Notes under the pieces: generated by a model | Told to the model about the DNA's origin: nothing | Seen by the model: the letters and a program-made list of their open reading frames with translations, nothing else | Databases searched by the model: none | Made by a program: the position numbers and the translations under genes | Shown: positions 17,558 to 24,984 of the stretch, piece by piece | Numbering within the stretch: position 1 is the stretch's first letter | Layout: each line of letters starts with the position of its first letter | Source: Cystobacter ferrugineus | GTDB taxonomy: Bacteria; Myxococcota; Myxococcia; Myxococcales; Myxococcaceae | Length of the DNA stretch: 64,000 nucleotides | NCBI RefSeq assembly: GCF_001887355.1 | Contig: NZ_MPIN01000012.1 | Coordinates: 218,124 to 282,123 of the forward strand | Direction of reading: 5' to 3'

Positions 17558-18361
17558 ATGGTGCCGGAACAGCATTCGTCTCTTTTGTTCCCCTCCTTCC
17601 TGCGCGGGAGTTACTCGGAAGTTCAACAGAAGGCGCACGAAGAGGGCCTGCGATGTGGCAGGCAATATTTGAAGGACGGCCGTTTTCCTCCCCCTCAAGC
17701 GTTGCTGGAAGTGTCTCCTGGCGAAGTGGTGGTGGCCAACGATACGATCGACTTCAACCGCGAGCGTTCCGCTTGGCGGTTGCATCGGGTGCCGCATGTC
17801 CTGAGTGGTTTGTCGGAAGCGTTGGATTGGCAGGATACCTACCCTTTGAGAGATGCCTACGAAGCCTTCTGTCGAGAGACGCCCTGGGGGGCGTTGTACT
17901 TCGCGATTGGGCGAACCGCTCCCCATGGAGCGGAGCGCATGTCGCTGCGCTTCCAAGCCCTGTTGCGTTTCTGGGAGCCGCTCGAATCCGCGCGCTATCT
18001 CTTCAGTTCCCCAGGCACCGCGCTGACCCTGGGGAAACTGGTGGAGGAGTCCTGCTCCTGGGCCATGGATGCTTGGTGCTTGGTAGGAGGAGATTCAGTC
18101 CGAGAGCGCCTGAATACAGCGGCGGAACGCATGTCACGAGCAACCCGTGAGGATAGCATGGAGGCCATCCTCCGCCAGTTGCCCCGAGTTCTCACCCTCG
18201 CGCGCGACTTGAAGGACCGGGAAGCGGTGGCCGACCCCTTCTTCCAGCGCGAGCGACTCTCCTCGCTCGACTCCGCTGCCTTCGAGCGGGTGTCGGGGGC
18301 GCATCCGGGGACCTTGATCGAAAAGCTGTACGACTGGGATCTCGAACTCGGGACGCATTAG
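17558..18361 (+). CDS. Hypothetical protein in accessory segment
   Basis: 267 residues from ATG 17558 (a TTG at 17534 would add 8). Not recognised. It is predicted mixed alpha/beta then helical (RLNTAAERMSRATREDSMEAILRQLPRVLTLARDL), with no signal peptide or membrane helix. Codon use is less GC-biased than in the kinase before it. It lies between the intact kinase gene and a degenerate copy of the kinase 3' end, as though it arrived by a recombination that duplicated that end. A role in self/non-self or immunity functions is conceivable but nothing in the sequence proves it. Confidence 0.65.
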   Translation: MVPEQHSSLLFPSFLRGSYSEVQQKAHEEGLRCGRQYLKDGRFPPPQALLEVSPGEVVVANDTIDFNRERSAWRLHRVPHVLSGLSEALDWQDTYPLRDAYEAFCRETPWGALYFAIGRTAPHGAERMSLRFQALLRFWEPLESARYLFSSPGTALTLGKLVEESCSWAMDAWCLVGGDSVRERLNTAAERMSRATREDSMEAILRQLPRVLTLARDLKDREAVADPFFQRERLSSLDSAAFERVSGAHPGTLIEKLYDWDLELGTH

Positions 18362-18719
18362 GGGCGTATGGGGAGCCCTCGAAGGGGCACGGTGCCACTG
18401 GATGGGGGAGGTCGTCCAGGAGTTCTCCGACTCCGAGCGCTTGGTTGACGCCGATGGTAGTCTGCTCTTCTCTCGTTAGAGGGTGCTGAATTGAATAGGC
18501 CGCAAGATGCAGAGCAGCCGAGTAGGCATAATAAGGAATGTGCTATGAGTTGATCCATCTCTCCCAAGATGAGGAGCAGTTCAACACCCTCTCCGCGACC
18601 TCCTTCTGACTCTATGTCTCAACTTGCCCTCTCCGTCATTGCTACAATATGTTCCCAACTGGCAAATGGGATGCTAAACTGCGACGAGGTCTGTGGTTCT
18701 GTGCGGAGGGAGCAACTGA
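18362..18719. other. Gene-free stretch with kinase remnant and possible promoter
   Basis: 358 bp between two plus-strand genes. It holds the kinase remnant (18408-18479). Beyond it GC drops visibly, and an extended -10 element (TGCTACAAT at 18640-18648) may be the promoter of the membrane-protein gene; no good -35 is seen. The rest shows nothing recognisable. Confidence 0.5.
18408..18479 (+). pseudogene. Degenerate duplicate of the 3' end of the kinase gene
   Basis: Read in frame, this 72-bp stretch gives EVVQEFSDSERLVDADGSLLFSR then stop. It aligns without gaps to residues near the kinase C terminus, EVVREFPDTEPFVDADSRLLLTR (nucleotides about 17350-17421), with most nucleotides identical. 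There is no start codon or longer coding frame. It is best explained as the scar of a duplication or insertion that placed the intervening gene inside this locus. Confidence 0.75.
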
Positions 18720-19697
18720 ATGAGTGTCTCGGATGTTCAGATATTTGAGGCGAGGCTTGACGGAGTACAACAGGCTGCTAGTCGAGCACGAGGAGTTTTC
18801 CTCGCTGTCACCGTGATTGCCTCGACAACAATCGCTAGTAGTTTTTCAATGTACTTTTCCTGGTTGAGAAATCTTATCAAGGTCGTGCCTGGGGGGATTC
18901 TTACGAAAGAAAATCTTGCGAATGGAAGTCTTGCAGTTGAAAGCACTTTTAAAAGAGTTTTGGAGGAAAGTCTTGTTAGGGGTTGGGTGGATTCGGCTTT
19001 TGTGACTGTTCCTGGCTTGGGCGCCAAGTTCGCGATTGTTGATGCCGCTGTGTGGGCAACAGGCGGGTTGCTCATTTCCGCACTCTGGCTTTTCTTTTGC
19101 CTTAGGCGAGAGAATCACCTGATCGGCTATGTGCTTACAGACGCTTATGATCTTAAGGATAAGATTCCAGGCATCTATCCGCTTGTCGTGCATTCCGTTC
19201 GGGCGTCGCAAGTGTTTGCCACGGGAAGTGCGCGGAATAAGTCATTTTCAAGCATGAATGATGTGAAAGCTGTAAAGGAGAAACCACAGCAAGGTGACAG
19301 TGTTCTTGAGGCTATTCCTCGTGGAGTTATGGTTTTTTTAATGGGTTTGCCCGCTTTGGGGTGTTTCTGTGTGCTCTTTTGTGATTTTTTGAGTGTGTTC
19401 TATGTGCCTGCTCTGTTTCGGGGGAGTAGTGACCCGATTGGGTGGGAGAATGTGAAGGGGAGTCCGCAATTCTGGCTGATGATTGGATTCAATGTGCTGA
19501 TGCTGTTGTCATGCTTTCTGCTCGGAGTTCTTGCTGGCAGGTATCAACTCGCCACGCGAAAGCTTGTCTCTGAGACGGTTGGAATTCTAAGGGGCCTGGA
19601 ATCAAGTAGTCTAGCGCATTTGCCTCTGTCGCAAGCAGAAGATAACCAGCAAGGCCTTCCTTCTTCTGTAGTTGGTGAAAAGTCGGCCATGAAATAG
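18720..19697 (+). CDS. Low-GC orphan membrane protein, function unknown
   Basis: 325 residues with GGAGGG 8 bases before the ATG. Four hydrophobic segments are visible: about residues 26-50, 105-128, 200-232 and 252-275. An extracytoplasmic or cytoplasmic loop lies between the first two, and the C-terminal tail is polar. Base composition is near 50% GC and codons such as TTT, AAA and TCT are common, very unlike the ~70% GC flanks, so recent horizontal acquisition is likely. No family was recognised. It is convergent with a SitI3-like immunity pseudogene, so a link to inter-bacterial competition is possible but unproven. Confidence 0.75.
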   Translation: MSVSDVQIFEARLDGVQQAASRARGVFLAVTVIASTTIASSFSMYFSWLRNLIKVVPGGILTKENLANGSLAVESTFKRVLEESLVRGWVDSAFVTVPGLGAKFAIVDAAVWATGGLLISALWLFFCLRRENHLIGYVLTDAYDLKDKIPGIYPLVVHSVRASQVFATGSARNKSFSSMNDVKAVKEKPQQGDSVLEAIPRGVMVFLMGLPALGCFCVLFCDFLSVFYVPALFRGSSDPIGWENVKGSPQFWLMIGFNVLMLLSCFLLGVLAGRYQLATRKLVSETVGILRGLESSSLAHLPLSQAEDNQQGLPSSVVGEKSAMK

Positions 19698-19740
19698 GGG
19701 CCGACCTCATGACGTGATGTGGCTCGTGCGGAGCATGAGT

Positions 19741-20197
19741 CTATCGCAGGGGGGACGGCAAGGGGCGACGTTCGAAGGGGAGGGCGAGCCTGCTTCTCAG
19801 CCATTTGTCATCCTCCCACAGGCGATAGCCGGAGTTGAAGGTGAGTTTCCCGCAGAGTCTTTGAAAGACAATGGTCTCTCCATTGAAGAGGAGGACCGCG
19901 TCCTGGCTGTACTCCAGTAGGAGTACGACGGCTTGGAGTGTGGTCTCCTTGAATCTGCCCCAGTCCGAATTGTTGATGTGGCGGAACCCGATTCCCAACG
20001 TCGGGGTGAAGTGAAATCCATCCCGGATGATGCTTTGCGTGATCGCGAGCGGCTCCGTGGCGGTGAGCTGCACGGACTCGTCGAACAAGAAAGAGCCATC
20101 CTCACCCCAGGCGAGTCCAGGTGATTTGCCGGTCAGCGCCTCCAGCGCTTGTCGTGGCTTCGCGGGTCGCCAGTTCGAGATCGTATTCAAGCGCCAC
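19741..20197 (-). pseudogene. SitI3-like immunity protein gene, frameshifted
   Basis: From GTG 20197 (AGGAG six bases upstream) the minus strand reads VALEYDLELATREATTS, the usual opening of SitI3-family immunity proteins. The rest of the family pattern (...FGFxPT-like FHFTPTLGIGFRHIN, then DAVLLFNGETIVFQRLCGKLTFNS and a closing LPFERRPLPS) is in a different frame ending at 19741. The total of 457 nt is one base more than a multiple of three, so a single-base insertion near 20150 explains the split. SitI proteins protect Myxococcus from SitA lipoprotein toxins passed between cells. This copy is either broken or carries a sequence error. Confidence 0.7.
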
Positions 20198-20409
20198 TTC
20201 GAACTCCTGTTGATGCGGGAGGGCCTGGCATCAGCCGCACGACGAGGAAGGTGCACCGCGACGTGTACACCAGCACCTCGAGGGCCAGCGGGTCCAGGTG
20301 TTCAACGAGGGGCGCGGCTGCCCCGTCCCATGGGAACTCGGGGGGGCGTCTATCCGGTGGACCCGACAGGGCGCATGGCGCGCGCCAGCGGCACTTCGCC
20401 CTCTTCGAT

Positions 20410-20438
20410 TTGACAACGTGTAACCTGGACACTATGTT
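20410..20438 (+). promoter_or_regulatory. Sigma-70 type promoter for nicotinamidase-vWA operon
   Basis: A perfect TTGACA (20410-20415), a 17-bp spacer and TATGTT (20433-20438). As at 14727, the promoter is overlapped by the palindromic operator starting 7 bp after the start of the -35. It lies 36 bp before the nicotinamidase-like start codon. Confidence 0.78.
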
Positions 20439-20455
20439 GGTGTCGTGGTTACACG
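20417..20455. promoter_or_regulatory. 39-bp palindromic operator, copy 2
   Basis: A dyad centred at 20436 with perfect 9-bp outer arms CGTGTAACC (20417-20425) and GGTTACACG (20447-20455) and an inner ACAC/GTGT pair; 15 of 19 base pairs are symmetric. It shares 25 of 39 positions with copy 1, including the core. Where the two copies differ, each tends to keep its own symmetry, which is the mark of selection for protein binding. Confidence 0.78.
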
Positions 20456-20473
20456 AAGTCGGGAGGACGCACC

Positions 20474-21544
20474 ATGAAGGCCGTTTCGAAGGTCCAGGAG
20501 CTTCCGCTGCCGTCGTTCTACGCGCCCGCCAATGCGGGGATGTTCGCCTACGGCCCCAACGCCTCGCGGCTCCAGTCCGAGGCCGGTGCCTGGCGCGACT
20601 CCCAGGGGCTCGCCGCCTCCGCCACCGACTCGTTCAACCTGCACCTGCTGCTCATCGACGTGCAGAAGGACTTCTGCTTCCCCGAGGGCTCGCTCTACGT
20701 CGCGGGCCGCAGCGGCCGCGGCGCCATCGATGACAACCGCCGCATCGCCGAGTTCATCTACAAGAACCTCGGCGCCCTCACCCACGTCACCACCACGCTC
20801 GACACGCACTTCGCCTACCAGATCTTCTTCCCCTCCTTCTGGGTGGACCAGGACGATCAGCCCCTCACCGCCCACCGCGAAATCACCCGCGAGCAGATCG
20901 AGCGCGGCCAGGTGCGCCCCAACCCCGCCATGGCCAAATGGCTCTGCGGTGGCAACTACCCCTGGCTGCTCAAGCAGGTGAAGTACTACTGCGAGGAATT
21001 GGAGCGCGCGGGCAAGTACACCCTCTACCTGTGGCCCCCTCACTGCCTGCTCGGCAGTGATGGCCATGCGCTCGCCGGCGTGGTGCAGGAGGCTCGCCTG
21101 TTCCACTCGTTCGTGCGCGGCGCCCAGTCCTGGGCCGAGGTCAAGGGCGGCAACCCCTTCACCGAGAACTACTCCGTGCTGCGCCCCGAGGTCCTCACCC
21201 GCCACGACGGGCAGCCGCTCGCCCAGCGCAACACCCAGTTCCTCAAGACGCTCCTCACCGCCGACGCCGTCGTCATCGCCGGCCAGGCCGCCAGCCACTG
21301 CGTGAAGAGCTCCATCGATGATCTGCTCGGGGAGATCCTCGCCCAGGACGCCGCGCTCGCGCGCAAGGTGTACCTGCTCACCGACTGCATGTCCGCCGTC
21401 ACCGTCCCCGATGGCAAGGGCGGTTTCGCCGCCGACTTCACCCCCCAGGCCGACGCCGCGCTCCAGCGCTTCGCCGACGCGGGCATGCACCTGGTCAAGT
21501 CCACCCAGCCCCTCGCCTCGTGGCCGGATCTGCGCATCGCCTGA
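20474..21544 (+). CDS. Nicotinamidase-like cysteine hydrolase (isochorismatase superfamily)
   Basis: 356 residues, longer than the ~200 of typical nicotinamidases owing to an N-terminal extension and insertions. The catalytic triad appears intact: Asp62 (LLLIDVQKDFCFP), Lys224 (AEVKGGNPFTENYS) and Cys276 (AGQAASHCVKSS). The metal site residues Asp110, His112 (TTLDTHFAYQIFFPSFW) and His190 (LWPPHCLLGS) fit the nicotinamidase pattern, so hydrolysis of nicotinamide to nicotinate in NAD salvage is the likely reaction. It is transcribed from an operator-controlled promoter and followed after 38 bp by the vWA gene. Confidence 0.85.
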   Translation: MKAVSKVQELPLPSFYAPANAGMFAYGPNASRLQSEAGAWRDSQGLAASATDSFNLHLLLIDVQKDFCFPEGSLYVAGRSGRGAIDDNRRIAEFIYKNLGALTHVTTTLDTHFAYQIFFPSFWVDQDDQPLTAHREITREQIERGQVRPNPAMAKWLCGGNYPWLLKQVKYYCEELERAGKYTLYLWPPHCLLGSDGHALAGVVQEARLFHSFVRGAQSWAEVKGGNPFTENYSVLRPEVLTRHDGQPLAQRNTQFLKTLLTADAVVIAGQAASHCVKSSIDDLLGEILAQDAALARKVYLLTDCMSAVTVPDGKGGFAADFTPQADAALQRFADAGMHLVKSTQPLASWPDLRIA

Positions 21545-21582
21545 CTTCCCTCGCCGTCCCTCCGACTCGAAAGGAATCCGAC

Positions 21583-22362
21583 ATGAGCTCTTCTCCCGTC
21601 TCCCAGCTCCTCGAGGACGCGCACGCCGAGGGCGTCCTCAGTCCCACCTCCCTCCAGGCCCTCACCACCGTGGACCTGGGCGCGCAGATCCAAGCCGGCC
21701 TGGGCATCAGCGTGGACGACGTGCAGTCCAGCGAGGTCGTGCTCGTCACCGTCATGCCGGATGACTCCGGCTCCATGGCGAGCCATGCGCGCACCGTGTG
21801 CGAGGGCCACAACCTCGTGCTCGACGCGCTCCTGGCCAGCCAGCAGAAGGACGGCGTCCTCTTCCACACCCGCTACCTCAATGGCTTCGTGCTCAACCCC
21901 TTCCGGCCCCTGGAGGACGTGGTGCGCATGCACGACAAGAACTACGACCCCGACCAGGGCACACCCCTCTATGATCAGGCGGTGGTGCTGCTCGGCACGG
22001 TGCTCGCCAAGGCGCAGGAGTTCACCCGCAACGGTGTCTCCGCCCGCACCGTCACCCTGCTCATCACCGATGGCGCGGATGCGCACTCCCAGCGCGCCCG
22101 GGCCCGCGAGGTCGCCGCGCTCGTGGAGGACCTGCGCCGCGCCGAGAACCACATCGTCGCGGGCATGGGCATCGACGATGGCAGCACCGACTTCCGCAAG
22201 GTCTTCCGGAGCATGGGCATCGAGGACAAGTGGATCCTCACCCCGGGGCACAACGCCCAGGACATCCGCAAGGCCTTCCAGGTGTTCAGCCAGTCCGCGG
22301 TCCGGGTGAGCCAGGGCGCCGCCACCTTCCATCCCAGTGCCCTGGGCGGCTTCGGGGCGTAG
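21583..22362 (+). CDS. vWA-domain protein, TerY-like
   Basis: 259 residues from ATG 21583 with AAAGGA upstream. A von Willebrand A domain spans ~50-235 with a complete metal-ion adhesion site: D60-x-S62-x-S64 (VMPDDSGSMAS), Thr in DQGTPLYDQA, and Asp in LLITDGADAHS. There is no signal peptide. vWA proteins of the TerY group are encoded with a PP2C phosphatase and a zinc-ribbon kinase in TerY-P triads, which are predicted stress or conflict signalling modules. Those two partners lie 4-7 kb upstream under a matching operator, so this looks like the third member. Confidence 0.85.
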   Translation: MSSSPVSQLLEDAHAEGVLSPTSLQALTTVDLGAQIQAGLGISVDDVQSSEVVLVTVMPDDSGSMASHARTVCEGHNLVLDALLASQQKDGVLFHTRYLNGFVLNPFRPLEDVVRMHDKNYDPDQGTPLYDQAVVLLGTVLAKAQEFTRNGVSARTVTLLITDGADAHSQRARAREVAALVEDLRRAENHIVAGMGIDDGSTDFRKVFRSMGIEDKWILTPGHNAQDIRKAFQVFSQSAVRVSQGAATFHPSALGGFGA

Positions 22363-22506
22363 CGTCTGGGGATGACCCAGAGGGAGCGGGCGCTTGGTGT
22401 GCCGCTCCCCCTCCTTTCAGGGTCTCGTCGCTCCTCGCGCGGCGCGAGCCTCATCCGGACTCCATCTTTCCCTGCTGAGAGGTCGCACGGAGCGGGTGGT
22501 CTGCAC

Positions 22507-23973
22507 ATGAGTCTCAAGCGTGTCATCACGTTCGCGGTCGCCCTGCTCGCGAGCCTGGGTCTGGTCGCCGCTACTTCCCTCGTCATCCTGACGACGTACC
22601 TGCATCGGGCCACCCTGAGCATGCAGGCGGCCGTGCAGGGCATCCAGGTCGCCCAGGACTTCGAGGTGACCCTGCTCAACCTGCACCGGCTTCAGGGCTC
22701 GCTCCGGCGGGGGGAGGCCGTGACCGTCAGCACCATCGAGGAGGCCGAGCGGCACCTGTCCGACCAACTGGAGAGAACCCGGCGTCAGGCCCAGTCGGAG
22801 GAGGAGCGGGAATTGGTCACCCAGGTGGACAAGGCCTTTTCCCTCTACCTCGATGCCCAGGGCCGCTCATTGGAGGTGCCCGCCGGACAGATGAGTACGG
22901 AGCTCAACCACCGTCTGGAAAACACCCTCTCGGCCATCAACCAGCTCATCGTCCTCAACATCCAGGAGGCGCGTGTGGAGCAATCCCGGGTCGATCGCTG
23001 GGACCAGATGGCGGATCTGGCGGGCCTGGGCGTCGCCGTGCTCCTGGTGCTGGGCGTGGTCGTCCTGTTGGTGTGGATGCAACGCGCCGTCTTCCACCCC
23101 CTGCTGGGCATCAGCCGGGCCATGCGCCGCTTCGGCTCCCGCGGCGAGCGGATCCAGGCTCCCATGGAGGGAGCCGAGGAATTGCGCGACATGGCGCGCA
23201 CCTTCAACGAGATGGCCGACTCCCTCCTGAACCAGCGCCAGGCGCGGCTCACCTTCCTCGCCGGTGTGGCGCATGATCTGCGCAATCCCCTCTCCGCGCT
23301 GAAGATGTCCGCCGCGCTCGTCACGTCGCGAGGCCCCGTGTCCGAGGAGCGTTTGCGGAAGACGATGGCCCTGGTGAGCCGTCAGGTGTCGCGGTTGGAC
23401 CGGATGGTGGGAGACCTGCTCGACTCCACCCGCATCGAGGCGGGCCGCTTCGAGCTGAAGCTGGAGGAGCGGGACGCGGGTGAACTGGCTACCTCCGTGG
23501 TGGAGCTGTACCGCTCCAGTGGCGCCGCGCACGAGCTGCGATTGCTGTTGCCGGATGGACCGCTGCCGCTGCGCTGCGACCCCACGCGCGTGGAGCAGGT
23601 GCTCAACAACCTGGTGAGCAACGCGCTGAAGTACTCGCGCGAGGGCAGTGTGGTGGACGTGGAGGTCCGGCGCGAGGGCGAGGAGGTGTGGCTGTCCGTG
23701 AGGGATCAGGGCATCGGCATCTCCGCCGAGGAGTTGCGTCATCTCTTCACCCCCTTCCAGCGCACGGGGAGCGCGCGCGAGAAGGCCCCCGGCGTGGGCA
23801 TTGGCCTGTCCGTGGCGCGGCGCATCGTGGAGGCGCATGGCGGCCGCATCGAGGTGGAGAGCAGCCCGGGCCGGGGTTCCACCTTCCGTGTCCGGCTGCC
23901 TCGCTCTCCCAGTGTATCCGCCCCTCGGGAGGCCCGGCCGGGGCCCTTCGCTCCGGACCCGGTGTTCTCCTAG
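22507..23973 (+). CDS. Membrane sensor histidine kinase (TM-sensor-TM-HAMP-HK)
   Basis: 488 residues from ATG 22507. Transmembrane helices lie near residues 6-29 and 170-193 and enclose a helical periplasmic sensor. A HAMP linker follows (~194-245), then the HisKA domain with His256 in GVAHDLRNPLSALKMSAALV, and an ATPase domain with N box (VLNNLVSNALKYSREG), DQGIGIS and GVGIGLSVARRIVEAHGG. It autophosphorylates and passes phosphate to a receiver, but no response regulator is adjacent. It starts 144 bp after the vWA gene in the same direction, and it is unclear whether the two are linked. Confidence 0.93.
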   Translation: MSLKRVITFAVALLASLGLVAATSLVILTTYLHRATLSMQAAVQGIQVAQDFEVTLLNLHRLQGSLRRGEAVTVSTIEEAERHLSDQLERTRRQAQSEEERELVTQVDKAFSLYLDAQGRSLEVPAGQMSTELNHRLENTLSAINQLIVLNIQEARVEQSRVDRWDQMADLAGLGVAVLLVLGVVVLLVWMQRAVFHPLLGISRAMRRFGSRGERIQAPMEGAEELRDMARTFNEMADSLLNQRQARLTFLAGVAHDLRNPLSALKMSAALVTSRGPVSEERLRKTMALVSRQVSRLDRMVGDLLDSTRIEAGRFELKLEERDAGELATSVVELYRSSGAAHELRLLLPDGPLPLRCDPTRVEQVLNNLVSNALKYSREGSVVDVEVRREGEEVWLSVRDQGIGISAEELRHLFTPFQRTGSAREKAPGVGIGLSVARRIVEAHGGRIEVESSPGRGSTFRVRLPRSPSVSAPREARPGPFAPDPVFS

Positions 23974-24092
23974 GTTCCGACCTTCTTGGAGGACGGGAGG
24001 CGGGGAGTTTTTGCACGTCGCCTATCGACGGCGACAGCTTCTTTGCGCGACTGTGCGGGCCCCTTGTCCCTTCACAGGAGTGAAGAAGCACG

Positions 24093-24899
24093 ATGAAGCA
24101 CGTCACGTCCCTCAAGCGTCTGCTGCCGTCCACCCTGGCCCTGTTGGCGCTCACCGGCTGCCCCAAGGATGGAACCGAGACCGAGCCCTGCGAGAAGGCG
24201 GACTACGCCCAGGCCCATCCCGAGGAGTGTGGTCCCCAGACCCGGCCCCCCGTGTGCGACCAGGCGGCCTATGACCGCGCCAACAACGACTCCGCCGCGG
24301 TCACCCAGTCGGATGTCAGCAACGCGCTCTTCGCCATCTCTCCGTCCAACACCCGCCTGAGCTGGAAGGACGCCGAGAAGACCGCGGTGCGCGTGGTGGT
24401 GTGGACCACCTTCCCGGGCTATACGAATGATTCGGTGGGGAACTACACGTTCACTCGCGAAGTGTTCGTCACCGCGGCGCCCCAGGTTCAGGATCTGTGC
24501 AAGGCCTCGACGCTGACGGGCAACGATCGCGCCAATCGCATCAATCAATACCTGGGTCTGCCCGCCGAGGCGGAGAACAAGCGGCAGATCGTGGAGCTGT
24601 GGGTGAAGCCGTCGGATCTGTTCCGTCCCTGCCCGGACGCGGATATCACCGACACCACGTGTGACCTGACGTACCCCAGCGACGTCACGCCCTCGCACAA
24701 GACCTGGCTCGACAACTACTTCGCTGGCAGCCACAACCCCTGGCAGCAGACGAAGTACCCGTTCACGGGCCTGGGCTACACCTATGACTGGTGCAGCGGT
24801 GGTACGTCGCCCGTGGGCGCCAGCGAGTACATCGTCAGGTCGGGTGCGGTCGCCCAGGTGATCGGCTACACCACGGCCGACGTCTACTGCGCGAAGTAG
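24093..24899 (+). CDS. Hypothetical lipoprotein
   Basis: 268 residues with a lipoprotein signal (MKHVTSLKRLLPSTLALLALTGC; lipid Cys23). The mature part begins with a Cys-rich segment (CEKADYAQAHPEECGPQTRPPVCDQAAYDRANND) that resembles a repeated C-x-x-A-x-Y-A/D motif. A globular region with several Cys pairs follows (FRPCPDADITDTTCDLTYPS; TYDWCSGG; DVYC). No enzyme motif is recognised. It is probably attached to the outer membrane. The gene stands alone and ends at a strong hairpin. Confidence 0.75.
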   Translation: MKHVTSLKRLLPSTLALLALTGCPKDGTETEPCEKADYAQAHPEECGPQTRPPVCDQAAYDRANNDSAAVTQSDVSNALFAISPSNTRLSWKDAEKTAVRVVVWTTFPGYTNDSVGNYTFTREVFVTAAPQVQDLCKASTLTGNDRANRINQYLGLPAEAENKRQIVELWVKPSDLFRPCPDADITDTTCDLTYPSDVTPSHKTWLDNYFAGSHNPWQQTKYPFTGLGYTYDWCSGGTSPVGASEYIVRSGAVAQVIGYTTADVYCAK

Positions 24900-24919
24900 C
24901 GGGCCCGGGCCCAAGTGTC

Positions 24920-24951
24920 CAGGAGGCGTCTCGCGCTCGGGGCGCCTCCTG
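24920..24951. terminator. Strong hairpin after lipoprotein gene
   Basis: A perfect 9-bp stem, CAGGAGGCG (24920-24928) with CGCCTCCTG (24943-24951), 20 bp after the stop codon. There is no T-run. Its position between two plus-strand genes fits a terminator. Confidence 0.55.
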
Positions 24952-24984
24952 CGGCCAGTGGGCGGGTGGAGTAGAAACCTCCCC

